Assembly (NCBI GenBank): GCA_017531845.1
Contig: JAFXKI010000011.1
Location: 62,001 to 126,000 of the forward strand
Direction of reading: 5' to 3'
Length of the DNA: 64,000 bases
From: Opitutales bacterium
GTDB taxonomy: Bacteria; Verrucomicrobiota; Verrucomicrobiia; Opitutales; UBA953
The position numbers and the translations under genes are program-made. The notes below the pieces were generated by a model, which saw only the letters and a list, made by a program, of their open reading frames with translations, had not been told where the DNA came from and did no database searches. Shown one piece after another: positions 9,072-17,026 of the stretch. How positions within the stretch are numbered: the stretch's first letter is position 1; the number at the start of each line of letters is the position of its first letter.

Positions 9072-9197
9072 TTAACCCTGACGCGCTTTGTAGCGCGGGT
9101 GCGTTTTATTGATGACATAGACGCGACCACGACGACGAACGACTTGGCAGTTCGGATGGCGGCTCTTGAGCGACTTGAGTGAAGATGAAACTTTCAT
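9072..9197 (-). CDS. rpmJ2: 50S ribosomal protein L36 type B
   Basis: 41 residues read directly from the minus strand: [20 protein letters not shown] start and [20 protein letters not shown] end. This is the long, zinc-ligand-poor L36 form (only one Cys). A clear ribosome-binding site AAGGGACA precedes the ATG. A TTGACA -35 lies at 9254-9259 on the minus strand. It is the first gene of the L36-L31 pair. Confidence 0.95.
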   Translation of the reverse strand: MKVSSSLKSLKSRHPNCQVVRRRGRVYVINKTHPRYKARQG

Positions 9198-9304
9198 GAT
9201 ACTGTCCCTTAAAAATTGAATGAGTGATTCATAAAACTCTTTTCGCAAAACGCTGTCAACGGCAATTTTTCACTTTCTCTCAAAATTTTCATCAAAAGAA
9301 AGTT

Positions 9305-10477
9305 TTATTTTCCCAAGCATCGAGCCGCCAATTCGCGCATCACCGCTTCATCTTCGCCCGGACGCGAGATCAGCTCCTCAAAGGCGCGCACGAAATCAAG
9401 CTGCCAGTCTATCAGCCTCTTCAGCGTTACTGATTTGTTTTTCAAAGTCGTTCCCGCGACTTTTTCTCCGACATACCACGCATTTTGTGAAAAAAGGTTG
9501 AGCGAAGATTTTTCGTCGTTCCCGCCGAACAATCCGCCGTAGCGCGTTCCCGCCGCTTCGATTGCGCTTTTGGAAATCGTTCCCCGAAAGTTCAAATTGG
9601 CGTCTCCGGAATCGACGAGCGCGCGCAACTGAATCAACAAACGGTTCCGATTTTGCAAAGCGGAAAGCAACGGACGTGCGGACGTATTGTTGAAGAAAAA
9701 ACGCCGCAACGCCGCCAGCGTTCCCGCCAAATCTCCGTTGAAGAAAAATTCCACCGGCTCAAAAAAATCTCCGGAACCGAAAACGGGAACGAGTTTCATC
9801 ACCGTTTCCGCGTCAATTGCCCCGCCGCGCCCCACGTAGCAAGCCAATTTTTCCAATTCGGAAAATGTCATCCGCATGTGTCCGTTGACCTTTCCGACAA
9901 GGAGCCGTGCCGCGTCTTCGTCAATCGTCGCGCCCAGATCCCGCGCCGCTTTTTCCAGCGTAAAAATCAATTCTTCCGAATCGTTCATGGAGGCGACGGA
10001 AACGAGCTCTCCGATTTTCAAAAGTTTTTTGCAAGGCGTGCGTCGCTTGTCCGGGCGGACCACGGAAATCACCACGCACAGCGACGCGGGATCGCTCGCC
10101 GCAAATTCCTCTGCAATTTTATCGACGGAATCTTCGAGAATATCCTTTTTCGGTGCCGCCCGCCCCTTGCCTTTTTTGGCGGGAACGTCGCCGGAATCTG
10201 CCGATTTTACGCGAATCACACCGTCTGCCAACCAGTTCAGATTTCTCAACCAAACGTATTTTTTTCCGCCGAAGAGCGAAACCGTGCGCGTTGCCGACAA
10301 AAAGGCAGACATCACGCTTTCGACTTCCGCCACTTTCGTCGCCGTGCCGTCGATGATTTCTCGCGACATCTCATCCTCCACATTCGCGCTCAGAGATTCA
10401 AAGCGGGAACGCGCCTCGCGATCGACGAGAAAATCGTCATCACCCACAACCAGGATAAAATGTGCAGAACCAGACAT
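9305..10477 (-). CDS. holA: DNA polymerase III delta subunit
   Basis: 390 residues. FILVVGDDDFLVDREARSRF start, LFGGKKYVWLRNLNW and a C-terminal helical collar domain match HolA, the clamp-loader subunit that opens the beta clamp. The Lys-rich KKGKGRAAPKKDILED insertion near residue 100 is longer than usual. It lies 31 nt downstream of the kinase gene, in an apparent lipoprotein-kinase-holA operon. The partner delta' gene (holB) is at 49509-50423. Confidence 0.9.
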   Translation of the reverse strand: MSGSAHFILVVGDDDFLVDREARSRFESLSANVEDEMSREIIDGTATKVAEVESVMSAFLSATRTVSLFGGKKYVWLRNLNWLADGVIRVKSADSGDVPAKKGKGRAAPKKDILEDSVDKIAEEFAASDPASLCVVISVVRPDKRRTPCKKLLKIGELVSVASMNDSEELIFTLEKAARDLGATIDEDAARLLVGKVNGHMRMTFSELEKLACYVGRGGAIDAETVMKLVPVFGSGDFFEPVEFFFNGDLAGTLAALRRFFFNNTSARPLLSALQNRNRLLIQLRALVDSGDANLNFRGTISKSAIEAAGTRYGGLFGGNDEKSSLNLFSQNAWYVGEKVAGTTLKNKSVTLKRLIDWQLDFVRAFEELISRPGEDEAVMRELAARCLGK

Positions 10478-10508
10478 TGAGTAAAATTAAAACAAAAAAT
10501 CTCCGCGA

Positions 10509-11528
10509 TTAAAATTTCGGGAACGTGCGCTTAAGGTTTTCCGCCACATCCGACGTAATTTCAACACCGCCGAGCGCAAGCGCACGAATCGCCGCGCCGA
10601 ACACCGGCGGGAACGCGGGAACGACAATTTCAATCCCCGGAACGGCGGCTTTCGCTTTTGCCCGAAAAATCCCGCCGCAGGGTTCGTTCAAAATAACGCC
10701 GCCGGTAATCCCGAGGCGCGCCGAGCTCGCAGGAATCCCAAGCTTTTCAATCACCGTCGTTACCATTTTCACCAAATCGTCCATCGCCGATTCAAGAATT
10801 TGTTTTGCGACAAGATCTCCTGCAAGGTAAGCATCGCCGACAAAATGCGCGAGTGCCGCAATTTCGTCTTTCGACATCGGCTTTCCCGGATTTTTCAAGG
10901 AATCCTGATGCAGGCGCTGAGAAATTTGCCCGGTTTCAACAATTTGCAATTCTTTGAACAAAAGGTCTTTCAAAACCGTCGGTGCACCGCGACCGTCCGC
11001 TGCACGCACCGCCGCCGTCAAAGCACGCCGCGAGAGGTCAAATGCGCTCGCTTCGTCGGAAACATGAAAATCATAACCGCCGGTTTCCCATTCCCGCCCG
11101 TCACGCGTGCGCCCGTAGCACTTGGAGCCCGTTCCCGCGATGAGCACAACGCCGCTCTCCATGCCGAACGTTGCCGCGCACAACGAACGCGTATCGTTTT
11201 CTACCGAAAATTTATCGAGGCGAACCTCCCGGAAGTCCGCAATTTTTTCGCGAAGATACCGTGCCGCCGCGCTGTCGTTTACGCCGGAAATCCCGAAAAA
11301 TCCGGCGGCGAAAACAGCGCGCCCCTCCTTCGGAGATCCGGCGGCTTCAAACAACGCCCGGCGCAGGTTCGCGAGTGCCGTTTCCGCGCCGACGCTGTTC
11401 GGATTGGACGCGCCGACGAGTGCGCTTCCGCAAAAAACGCCTTCGCGCGAAACCGCCAGCGCACGGGTTTTCGTGCCGCCGCCGTCAATCCCGACAAACA
11501 GTGATTTATCCCCGCCCATTTTTCTCAA
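10509..11528 (-). CDS. BadF/BadG-type N-acetylglucosamine kinase-like protein
   Basis: 339 residues of the BadF/BadG/BcrA ATPase family. Phosphate 1 motif LFVGIDGGGTKTRALAVSRE at the N-terminus, SGVVLIAGTGSKCYGRTRDG in the middle, and LGITGGVILNEPCG near the C-terminus. These are the ASKHA-fold ATP-binding motifs of eukaryote-type GlcNAc kinases. With nagA about 2 kb away and a GH20 hexosaminidase at 31735, a GlcNAc kinase role is likely, but residues alone do not separate it from other sugar kinases of this family. It begins 6 nt after the lipoprotein gene ends. Confidence 0.8.
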   Translation of the reverse strand: MRKMGGDKSLFVGIDGGGTKTRALAVSREGVFCGSALVGASNPNSVGAETALANLRRALFEAAGSPKEGRAVFAAGFFGISGVNDSAAARYLREKIADFREVRLDKFSVENDTRSLCAATFGMESGVVLIAGTGSKCYGRTRDGREWETGGYDFHVSDEASAFDLSRRALTAAVRAADGRGAPTVLKDLLFKELQIVETGQISQRLHQDSLKNPGKPMSKDEIAALAHFVGDAYLAGDLVAKQILESAMDDLVKMVTTVIEKLGIPASSARLGITGGVILNEPCGGIFRAKAKAAVPGIEIVVPAFPPVFGAAIRALALGGVEITSDVAENLKRTFPKF

Positions 11529-11534
11529 AAAAAA

Positions 11535-12047
11535 TTAATTTGTTGCCGGCTCCGGAGGAAGAGCACCCGGAAACGCCATGTTCATTTCCTCGCGTAAATG
11601 CGTTCCCGGAATTGTAACCAAATCCCCGACGCTTGCCGTTCCCGCGACCAGCTCAAACCCGAGCGTTTCCCCGTCGAGAACGTCCAAACGAACAATTCCG
11701 GACAACTTCAGCTCCTTCGTGCGCAACGCAAAAAATTCGCCTTTTCGCACGGGAACGCGTATTCCGCCGAGGCGATACGCGACCGCCATTCGATTATCGG
11801 AAAAAACGATTTCGGCAACCTCATGCGATTCCGCAACGGTAACGGCCGGCAATTTTTCGGTAGCGGCACTCGCTACAGAATCCTCTTTTTTTTCGGCAGC
11901 AGCTTTCTCTTCCCAACGCTCCGCCGCCGGCTTTTTCTTTTCGGGAGGAGCCCAAGGATTTTTCCCGCCGGAGGTCATTCCCGCGCAACCGGACAAAACC
12001 CAGGCGCAAGCGCAAATCATTAAAATACGGATACCAATGCTGTTCAT
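11535..12047 (-). CDS. putative lipoprotein with Ala/Lys/Glu-rich linker
   Basis: 170 residues from the ATG at 12047. A longer reading starting at 12200 exists but has no signal peptide. The signal peptide ILMICACAWVLSGC ends in a lipobox (LSGC) at Cys 22. A Pro/Lys/Ala/Glu linker (residues ~30-60) precedes a small beta domain of unknown function with RLGGIRVPVRKGEFFALRTK. It is the first gene of the operon with the sugar kinase and holA. I do not recognise a family. Confidence 0.7.
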   Translation of the reverse strand: MNSIGIRILMICACAWVLSGCAGMTSGGKNPWAPPEKKKPAAERWEEKAAAEKKEDSVASAATEKLPAVTVAESHEVAEIVFSDNRMAVAYRLGGIRVPVRKGEFFALRTKELKLSGIVRLDVLDGETLGFELVAGTASVGDLVTIPGTHLREEMNMAFPGALPPEPATN

Positions 12048-12175
12048 GAGAATATTTTCAACGAACAAAACTACGCGATTCCGCCCGCTATCGAAATAAA
12101 AAAAATCCGAAGAAAAAGATTTCCGGCTCAAAATTCTGTTTATTGAGCCCGCCTGAAGCCTTAATCTTGCGCAGC

Positions 12176-12847
12176 ATGAAAGACTTTCTGTCAACGACAT
12201 TTCTTTTATTCATCGTCTTGGACCCGCTGGCGCTGTCAATAATGATGCCCTCGCTTCTGCGTATGGTTCCGCCGGAACGGCGTTCCCGCGTAATCGTCAG
12301 AGAAATGCTTTTCGGGCTCGGGTTGCTTCTCATATTTCTTTTCGCAGGCGAGCAGATTTTGCGGTTTTTCGGACTGGAGCCGTCTACTTTAAGCATAAGC
12401 GGCGGCATTGTTCTGTTTCTTATCGCGCTCGGCATGATTTTCCCGGGAATCGCGGCGATGACCAATGCGATGCCGGATGTCGCGGCACGCGAAACCGAAC
12501 CGTTTATCGTTCCGATTGCGATCCCGCTTTTTGCCGGTCCCAGCTCACTCGCTATTGTGATGCTTAACGGATCCAAATTTTTGCATACGCCGAATTTTTT
12601 CATTTTCACGGCAAGCCTGATTACGGCATGGGCGGCGAGCCTTGCCATTTTGCTTTTGGCTCCGAAAATCGTAAAAAAACTCGGACGACGGGGGAGCATC
12701 GCACTCGAGCGTTTCGTCGGCGTTCTGTTGATTCTCATCGCCGTGCAAATGATTCTCAGCGGGATTTCCGATTACGCACGGGAACAAGATTTTATCGGTG
12801 AAACGGTTCAAACCGAAGACGCCCGCCAACCGGAGCAGACTCTTTAA
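12176..12847 (+). CDS. MarC-family integral membrane protein
   Basis: 223 residues, about six membrane segments. MKDFLSTTFLLFIVLDPLAL start, then SGGIVLFLIALGMIFPG and PLFAGPSSLAIVML, are typical MarC/UPF0056 features. The start at 12176 was chosen because MarC proteins begin directly with this membrane segment; an in-frame ATG at 12143 adds 11 unrelated residues. Function is unknown for the family. The next gene, rdgB, begins 24 nt downstream. Confidence 0.85.
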   Translation: MKDFLSTTFLLFIVLDPLALSIMMPSLLRMVPPERRSRVIVREMLFGLGLLLIFLFAGEQILRFFGLEPSTLSISGGIVLFLIALGMIFPGIAAMTNAMPDVAARETEPFIVPIAIPLFAGPSSLAIVMLNGSKFLHTPNFFIFTASLITAWAASLAILLLAPKIVKKLGRRGSIALERFVGVLLILIAVQMILSGISDYAREQDFIGETVQTEDARQPEQTL

Positions 12848-12871
12848 ACCCAACAATACAAATTTTCCAAA

Positions 12872-13480
12872 ATGAAAAAAACCGTCGTTATCGCCACCGG
12901 AAACGCCCACAAAGTCGAAGAATTTAACCGCCTCGCCCAAGTCTTTTCTCTCCCCGGAATCCGCTTCGTTTCGGCAAAAGAAGTCCGAGCCGAAGGAATG
13001 CCGCCTGTCGTGGAAGATTCCGGAAGCTTCCTCGGAAACGCCCGCCTGAAAGCACATGCGCTGAAACAATGCGTTCCCGCGGATTGCTTCGTGCTTGCGG
13101 ACGATAGCGGGCTTTGCGTCGATGCGCTCCACGGTGCTCCGGGAGTAGAAACCGCCTACTACGCCGGTCCCGAAGCCTCCGCCGAAGAAAACCGCGCCAA
13201 GCTTCTCGCCGCGCTCTCCGGCGTACCCGAAAACGCCCGCGGCGCACATTTCGTTTGCCTGTTGCTTCTGATTTCGCCCGACGGCACGGAAACCGTTTTC
13301 GAAGGAACATGCAAAGGTGCCATCGCCACTGCAGAATCCGGGAACGGCGGGTTCGGCTACGATCCCGTTTTCATTCCCTCCGGTTTTTCAAAAACATTTG
13401 CCGAAATCGACGGCTTCACGAAAGACCGCCTCAGCCACCGCGGAAAAGCCTTTTCCGCTCTCGCAAAATTTTTCGTGTAA
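12872..13480 (+). CDS. rdgB: RdgB/HAM1-family XTP/dITP pyrophosphatase
   Basis: 202 residues. VVIATGNAHKVEEFNRL (substrate loop), VVEDSGSFLGNARLKAHAL, VLADDSGLCVDALHGAPG (catalytic Asp), GNGGFGYDPVFIPSG and LSHRGKAFSAL are the diagnostic motifs. It hydrolyses non-canonical purine triphosphates (ITP, XTP, dITP) to monophosphates, keeping them out of nucleic acids. It follows marC closely in the same direction. Confidence 0.96.
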   Translation: MKKTVVIATGNAHKVEEFNRLAQVFSLPGIRFVSAKEVRAEGMPPVVEDSGSFLGNARLKAHALKQCVPADCFVLADDSGLCVDALHGAPGVETAYYAGPEASAEENRAKLLAALSGVPENARGAHFVCLLLLISPDGTETVFEGTCKGAIATAESGNGGFGYDPVFIPSGFSKTFAEIDGFTKDRLSHRGKAFSALAKFFV

Positions 13481-13535
13481 ACTGAGCATTGCGTTCCCGC
13501 AAGAAGTTCCATTTACTTGCCGAATCGATTTAAAT

Positions 13536-13620
13536 GCCCGGGTGGTGAAATTGGCAGACACGAAGGATTTAGGTTCCTTTGCCGGAAGGCGTGCAGGTTC
13601 AAGTCCTGTCCCGGGTACCA
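13536..13620 (+). tRNA. tRNA-Leu(TAG)
   Basis: Class II tRNA, acceptor GCCCGGG with CCCGGGT, anticodon loop TTTAGGT (anticodon TAG), encoded CCA. pdxJ starts 42 nt later with no terminator between, so read-through into pdxJ is likely. Confidence 0.97.
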
Positions 13621-13661
13621 AACAGAACAATTTCCGAAAAAAACGAGAAATTTCCTCTACG

Positions 13662-14441
13662 ATGAAAAAAGCGATTCTCCTCGGGGTTAACATCGACCAC
13701 TCCACCACTCTGCGCCAAGCGCGCTACCGCAATTATTCCCGCACCTGCGGACAAATGGTCGAACCGGATCCCGTCGCCGTAGCTCTCGCTGCTGAACAAG
13801 CCGGTGCAGACGGCATCACCGTTCACCTGCGCGAAGACCGCCGCCACATTCAGGATCGCGACGTTATTCGCTTGCGCGAAACCATCCAAACGCGCTTAAA
13901 CCTCGAAATGGCGGCAACGCCGGAAATGGTCAATTTCGCGCTCGCCGTCAAGCCGGACTCCGTCTGCCTCGTTCCCGAACGCCGTGAAGAAGTTTCCACC
14001 GAAGGCGGGCTCGACGCCGCTTCCCGCATCGAAGAACTCCGCGACATCACGGCAAAATTCACCGCCGCCGGAATCATCACCAGCCTTTTTCTTGATCCGG
14101 ACCAAAAGCAAATCGATGCCGCACAAGCCATCGCCGCCCCCGTTATCGAATTTCACACCGGATCCTACGCAAACGCGTATTACGACACAGTAGCGCGTTC
14201 CCGCGAATTTCGTCGTCTCTGCCGCGCCACGGAGGCCGCCGCCAACGTCGGTATCACTTCTAACGCCGGGCACGGCATTAACTACGTCAACATCGCGGAA
14301 GTTGTCGACATCCCGCACTTGCATGAACTCAACATCGGGCACTCCATTCTGTGCCGCGCCGTTCTTTTCGGAATCGGAGAGGCCGTTCGCGAAATGAAAC
14401 GGCGAATCCGCGCCGGGCTCACCACTCCGCCGCGCCCGTAA
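13662..14441 (+). CDS. pdxJ: pyridoxine 5'-phosphate synthase
   Basis: 259 residues from the ATG at 13662; an upstream in-frame extension crosses the tRNA and is not real. LLGVNIDHSTTLRQARYRNY carries the phosphate/substrate motif, and AGADGITVHLREDRRHIQDR, LNLEMAATPEM, PDSVCLVPERREEVSTEGGL and GLTTPPRP are PdxJ landmarks. Catalyses the last condensation step of DXP-dependent vitamin B6 synthesis. Compared with the usual ...TLRQARGT..PDP, about 11 residues (RYRNYSRTCGQ) replace the short loop. The pdxJ-acpS order is conserved with E. coli. Confidence 0.95.
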   Translation: MKKAILLGVNIDHSTTLRQARYRNYSRTCGQMVEPDPVAVALAAEQAGADGITVHLREDRRHIQDRDVIRLRETIQTRLNLEMAATPEMVNFALAVKPDSVCLVPERREEVSTEGGLDAASRIEELRDITAKFTAAGIITSLFLDPDQKQIDAAQAIAAPVIEFHTGSYANAYYDTVARSREFRRLCRATEAAANVGITSNAGHGINYVNIAEVVDIPHLHELNIGHSILCRAVLFGIGEAVREMKRRIRAGLTTPPRP

Positions 14442-14446
14442 ATTAT

Positions 14447-14887
14447 ATGTCCGAGCCAGAATCTTCTCCCGCGCTGCCGCCTTTTCCCGCGTTCCCGTCG
14501 GGCGCAAATGTCGTCTCCGTCGGAATCGACATGGAATCCGTCTCCCGCGTCCGCAACGCGATAGAACGCCACGGGGAAAATTTTTTGGAAAAAGTTTTCA
14601 CCCCGGAAGAAATTGAACTTTGCGAAAGCCGCGGGAACGCCCGATGGGCTTCTTTCGCCGCACGCTGGGCTGCAAAAGAAGCGTTATCCAAAGCTCTCGG
14701 CACCGGAATCGGAGCGAAGTTTGCAATGACGGATGCCGGCGTCGTCAACAACGCTCTCGGCGCTCCCGAGTTTAACTTTTCCGCCCGCGCGCAAGCTGCC
14801 CTGCGGGAACGTGGAGCCTCCCGAGCGTTGCTTTCGCTCACGCACACCCGAGAGTTCGCCGCTGCCATCGTCGTTTTTATAAAATAA
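14447..14887 (+). CDS. acpS: holo-[acyl-carrier-protein] synthase
   Basis: 146 residues from the ATG at 14447, 5 nt after the pdxJ stop; an in-frame ATG at 14351 lies inside pdxJ. VVSVGIDMESVSRVRNAI holds the Mg-binding Asp, and FAARWAAKEALSKALGTGIG is the phosphopantetheinyl-transferase signature. LSLTHTREFAAA is the usual SxSH segment in variant form. A Pro-rich tail of ~20 residues precedes the domain. It loads 4'-phosphopantetheine onto the ACP encoded at 46682-46942. Confidence 0.93.
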   Translation: MSEPESSPALPPFPAFPSGANVVSVGIDMESVSRVRNAIERHGENFLEKVFTPEEIELCESRGNARWASFAARWAAKEALSKALGTGIGAKFAMTDAGVVNNALGAPEFNFSARAQAALRERGASRALLSLTHTREFAAAIVVFIK

Positions 14888-14888
14888 A

Positions 14889-14960
14889 CAAAAAAAATTC
14901 TCTCACGGAGACACAAAGCCACAAAGCTTTTTCAAACGCATTGAGGCTTGGCGCGAAAAA
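14889..14960. repeat. interspersed repeat (CACGGAGACACAAAG / CTTGGCGCGAAAA type)
   Basis: CTCTCACGGAGACACAAAGC and TTGAGGCTTGGCGCGAAAAA match pieces at 43067-43215, 35850-35890 and 39420-39485. No gene is seen in it. Confidence 0.6.
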
Positions 14961-14993
14961 AAAACGTTCCCGCGGGATAATCCCACGGGAACG
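14956..14993 (-). terminator. terminator built from an inverted CGTTCCCG/CGGGAACG pair
   Basis: CGTTCCCG (14965-14972) and CGGGAACG (14986-14993) extend to a stem with GGGA/TCCC and one mismatch, loop TAA. A run of nine A on the left makes a U-tract for the minus-strand PEP-CTERM transcript. Confidence 0.7.
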
Positions 14994-15040
14994 CTATAAC
15001 CATATTACTAAATCATCCCGTGATTAACGGGAAAGTCTTG

Positions 15041-15096
15041 ACTCCTCCACCACGCTTTCGGCGCGGTCCCCCTCCCCTTATCAAGGGGAGGAGCTT
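15041..15096 (-). repeat. MITE-like palindromic repeat, AGCTCCTCC type
   Basis: On the minus strand it reads AGCTCCTCCCCTTgataAGGGGAGG, then GGACCGCGCC and GTGGTGGAGGAGTC. A second copy on the opposite strand is at 15953-16009, so the PEP-CTERM gene between them is flanked by an inverted pair. Confidence 0.75.
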
Positions 15097-15124
15097 CTGA
15101 TTTCCTTTTTTTAGATTTTTAAAA

Positions 15125-15195
15125 AAGCTCTCCCTCTTATATAAGAGGGAGGGGACCGCAAGCGTAGCGCAGCGGTGAGGGCGTTTTTTAGCGAC
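15125..15195 (+). repeat. MITE-like palindromic repeat, AGCTCTCCCTCTT type
   Basis: AGCTCTCCCTCTTatatAAGAGGGAGGGGACCG then GGTGAGGGCG and TTTTTTAGCGACG. It matches 39343-39410, including 17 of 18 bases at the right end. It runs over the stop codon of the adjacent PEP-CTERM gene. Confidence 0.75.
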
Positions 15196-15802
15196 GGCGG
15201 CGACGCGAAGCCACGAGCGCGAGCGCGCCAACTCCTGCCAACAAACCGAATGCCGACGGTTCGGGAACCGGAATAGTGGCAACGGTAAAAGCTGCGTCTC
15301 CGTTCATATTCCCGTTATACGAAGCGAGGGCTTCCGATCCATCGTCCCAAGTAAGCGTAGGCGTCATGGCTTGGCTGGCTCCCGTTACCGAAAGCGTGTA
15401 AGTCGTTCCGAGAACAATCGACGTTGTGAATGCGCGTTTATCATCCGCGCCGTTAGCAAAAGTAAAGCTTGTACCCTGACCGATTCCCGTCGCGTCGTCT
15501 ACTGTATCGTTTGCTCTTCCGCGACCAACGGTCAAGGTATACTCGCCTTCCGTCGCTGTCTCTGTAAGAACGATGGCATTGTAGCCATAGGTATCGTTAA
15601 TTGCACTTCCACGATAATACGCGAGAACCACCTCATCATTCAAGAAAGTCATATCGTTCAAAGTAAACGTGAACGTATAGTCTCCTGACCAGCAGTTTCC
15701 GGCCTTAACCGGTGCAGTTTCAAAATCGGCAATGATATTCCATGCATTTGCCGATGCGGTTCCAGCGGCGAGGAGAGCCGCAATAGTGATATATTTTTTC
15801 AT
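15188..15802 (-). CDS. PEP-CTERM sorting-domain secreted protein
   Basis: 204 residues. Signal peptide MKKYITIAALLAAGTASANA, then a beta-rich mature region with no recognised enzyme motif, and a C-terminal PVPEPSAFGLLAGVGALAL followed by an Arg run. That tail is a PEP-CTERM signal recognised by exosortase in Gram-negatives, which cleaves and exports the protein to the cell surface or matrix. No exosortase gene is in the window. The last codons lie inside a dispersed repeat, and the gene contains no CGGGAACG motif, unlike most neighbours. Confidence 0.9.
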   Translation of the reverse strand: MKKYITIAALLAAGTASANAWNIIADFETAPVKAGNCWSGDYTFTFTLNDMTFLNDEVVLAYYRGSAINDTYGYNAIVLTETATEGEYTLTVGRGRANDTVDDATGIGQGTSFTFANGADDKRAFTTSIVLGTTYTLSVTGASQAMTPTLTWDDGSEALASYNGNMNGDAAFTVATIPVPEPSAFGLLAGVGALALVASRRRRR

Positions 15803-15952
15803 AGTAGTATTTGTTGAATGTTAAATAGTATTTGAAGTAAAAACCGAATCACGACAGGCGTTGCCGCCGAAATGACTCAATTTCTGTTCGGATTCTCGCA
15901 AAAAAAAAAGTTCCCGTCAAGCTTTTTTTTGAAAAAAAAAAAAAAATAAAAA

Positions 15953-16009
15953 AAGCTCCTCCTCTTGCCAAGAGGAGGGGAACCGCGCCGCAGGCGTGGT
16001 GGAGGAGTC
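15953..16009 (+). repeat. MITE-like palindromic repeat, AGCTCCTCC type, second copy
   Basis: AGCTCCTCCTCTTgccaAGAGGAGGGG then AACCGCGCCGCAGGCGTGGT and GGAGGAGTC. Preceded by a 15-A run at ~15932-15946. The remaining part of the 346-nt gap 15803-16148 has a GCGTCTTTGCGCGAGG repeat fragment and no gene. Confidence 0.75.
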
Positions 16010-16148
16010 CGCTTCGCGCGGGAACGCCTGTTTATTGATTTCGCGTCTTTGCGCGAGGTTTCCCGACATCTATCTTCTCCAAGCTTTTTCGTGGAAAGTT
16101 ACGCGCAGGCGGCGTATCATTTCTTTTTTTCTTTAATTTTTTCCAGCG

Positions 16149-16997
16149 ATGAAAGTCATTCACGACTCCAAAGAACTTCAACAAACGGCTCTTGCGCTCC
16201 GCGCGCAGGGAAAAACTATCGCCCTCGTTCCGACCATGGGCAATCTTCATGCCGGACACGCTTCGCTTATGGACGAAGCCCGTCCGCGTGCCGACGTGCT
16301 CATCGTTTCCGTTTTCGTTAATCCCACCCAATTCGGACCAAACGAAGACTACGAAAAATACCCGCGTACGCTTGATGCGGACTGCGAAGTGTGCCGCGCC
16401 CACGGAGCGGACATCCTTTTTGCGCCGACGCCGGAAACGATGTATGCGCCGACATTTTCCACCTACATCACGGAATCGGCTTGCTCACAAGGGCTTTGCG
16501 GGCGTTCCCGCCCGACGCATTTTCGCGGCGTTTGCACCGTTGTCGACATCCTTTTCAATCTCGCACAACCGAATGTCGCCGTTTTCGGGCAAAAAGATGC
16601 GCAACAGGTCGCCGTGCTCAAACGCATGGTGCAGGACTTGCACATTCCCGTGGAAATGGTGGTTGCGCCCATCGTTCGCGAGGAAGACGGGCTCGCGCTC
16701 AGTTCCCGCAACCAATATCTGACGCCAAAAGAACGCGCCGCCGCTCCGAAAATTCAAGCCGCTTTGCAAACGCTGAAAAACAGTATCGCCACGGGAACGG
16801 ATGCTACGGAAAAGCTCGCGGAAATATTTGTAAACGAACTTTCCGCCGATGCGGTTTTTGAGCCGGAATACATCGAAATTGTGGACAACACTACGATGGC
16901 TCCGCTCAAAAAAATTGAGCCCGGTAACACGCTCATCGCCGTCGCCGTTCGCATGACTGAATCGCGCACGCGCCTCATCGACAACATCCTCGTTTAA
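16149..16997 (+). CDS. panC: pantothenate synthetase
   Basis: 282 residues. IALVPTMGNLHAGHASLMDE contains the HIGH-type nucleotide motif (HAGH), followed by VSVFVNPTQFGPNEDYEKYP, GVCTVVDILFNL, FGQKDAQQVAVLKRMV (KMSKS-like area) and LALSSRNQYLTPKER. It condenses pantoate and beta-alanine using ATP, supplying CoA and ACP prosthetic groups. recB starts 29 nt downstream in the same direction. Confidence 0.97.
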   Translation: MKVIHDSKELQQTALALRAQGKTIALVPTMGNLHAGHASLMDEARPRADVLIVSVFVNPTQFGPNEDYEKYPRTLDADCEVCRAHGADILFAPTPETMYAPTFSTYITESACSQGLCGRSRPTHFRGVCTVVDILFNLAQPNVAVFGQKDAQQVAVLKRMVQDLHIPVEMVVAPIVREEDGLALSSRNQYLTPKERAAAPKIQAALQTLKNSIATGTDATEKLAEIFVNELSADAVFEPEYIEIVDNTTMAPLKKIEPGNTLIAVAVRMTESRTRLIDNILV

Positions 16998-17026
16998 AAA
17001 CCGCACGCCGGTTTGCGTTCCCGCCG

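Noticed and set aside
13317-13661. N-terminal extension of PdxJ crossing rdgB and tRNA-Leu
   Set aside because: The frame runs through a complete tRNA; the ATG at 13662 gives the normal PdxJ start.
15932-15946. Long A-run as a polymerase or assembly artefact
   Set aside because: It abuts a palindromic repeat and several other repeats in the window also start with A-runs, so it looks like part of the repeat family.
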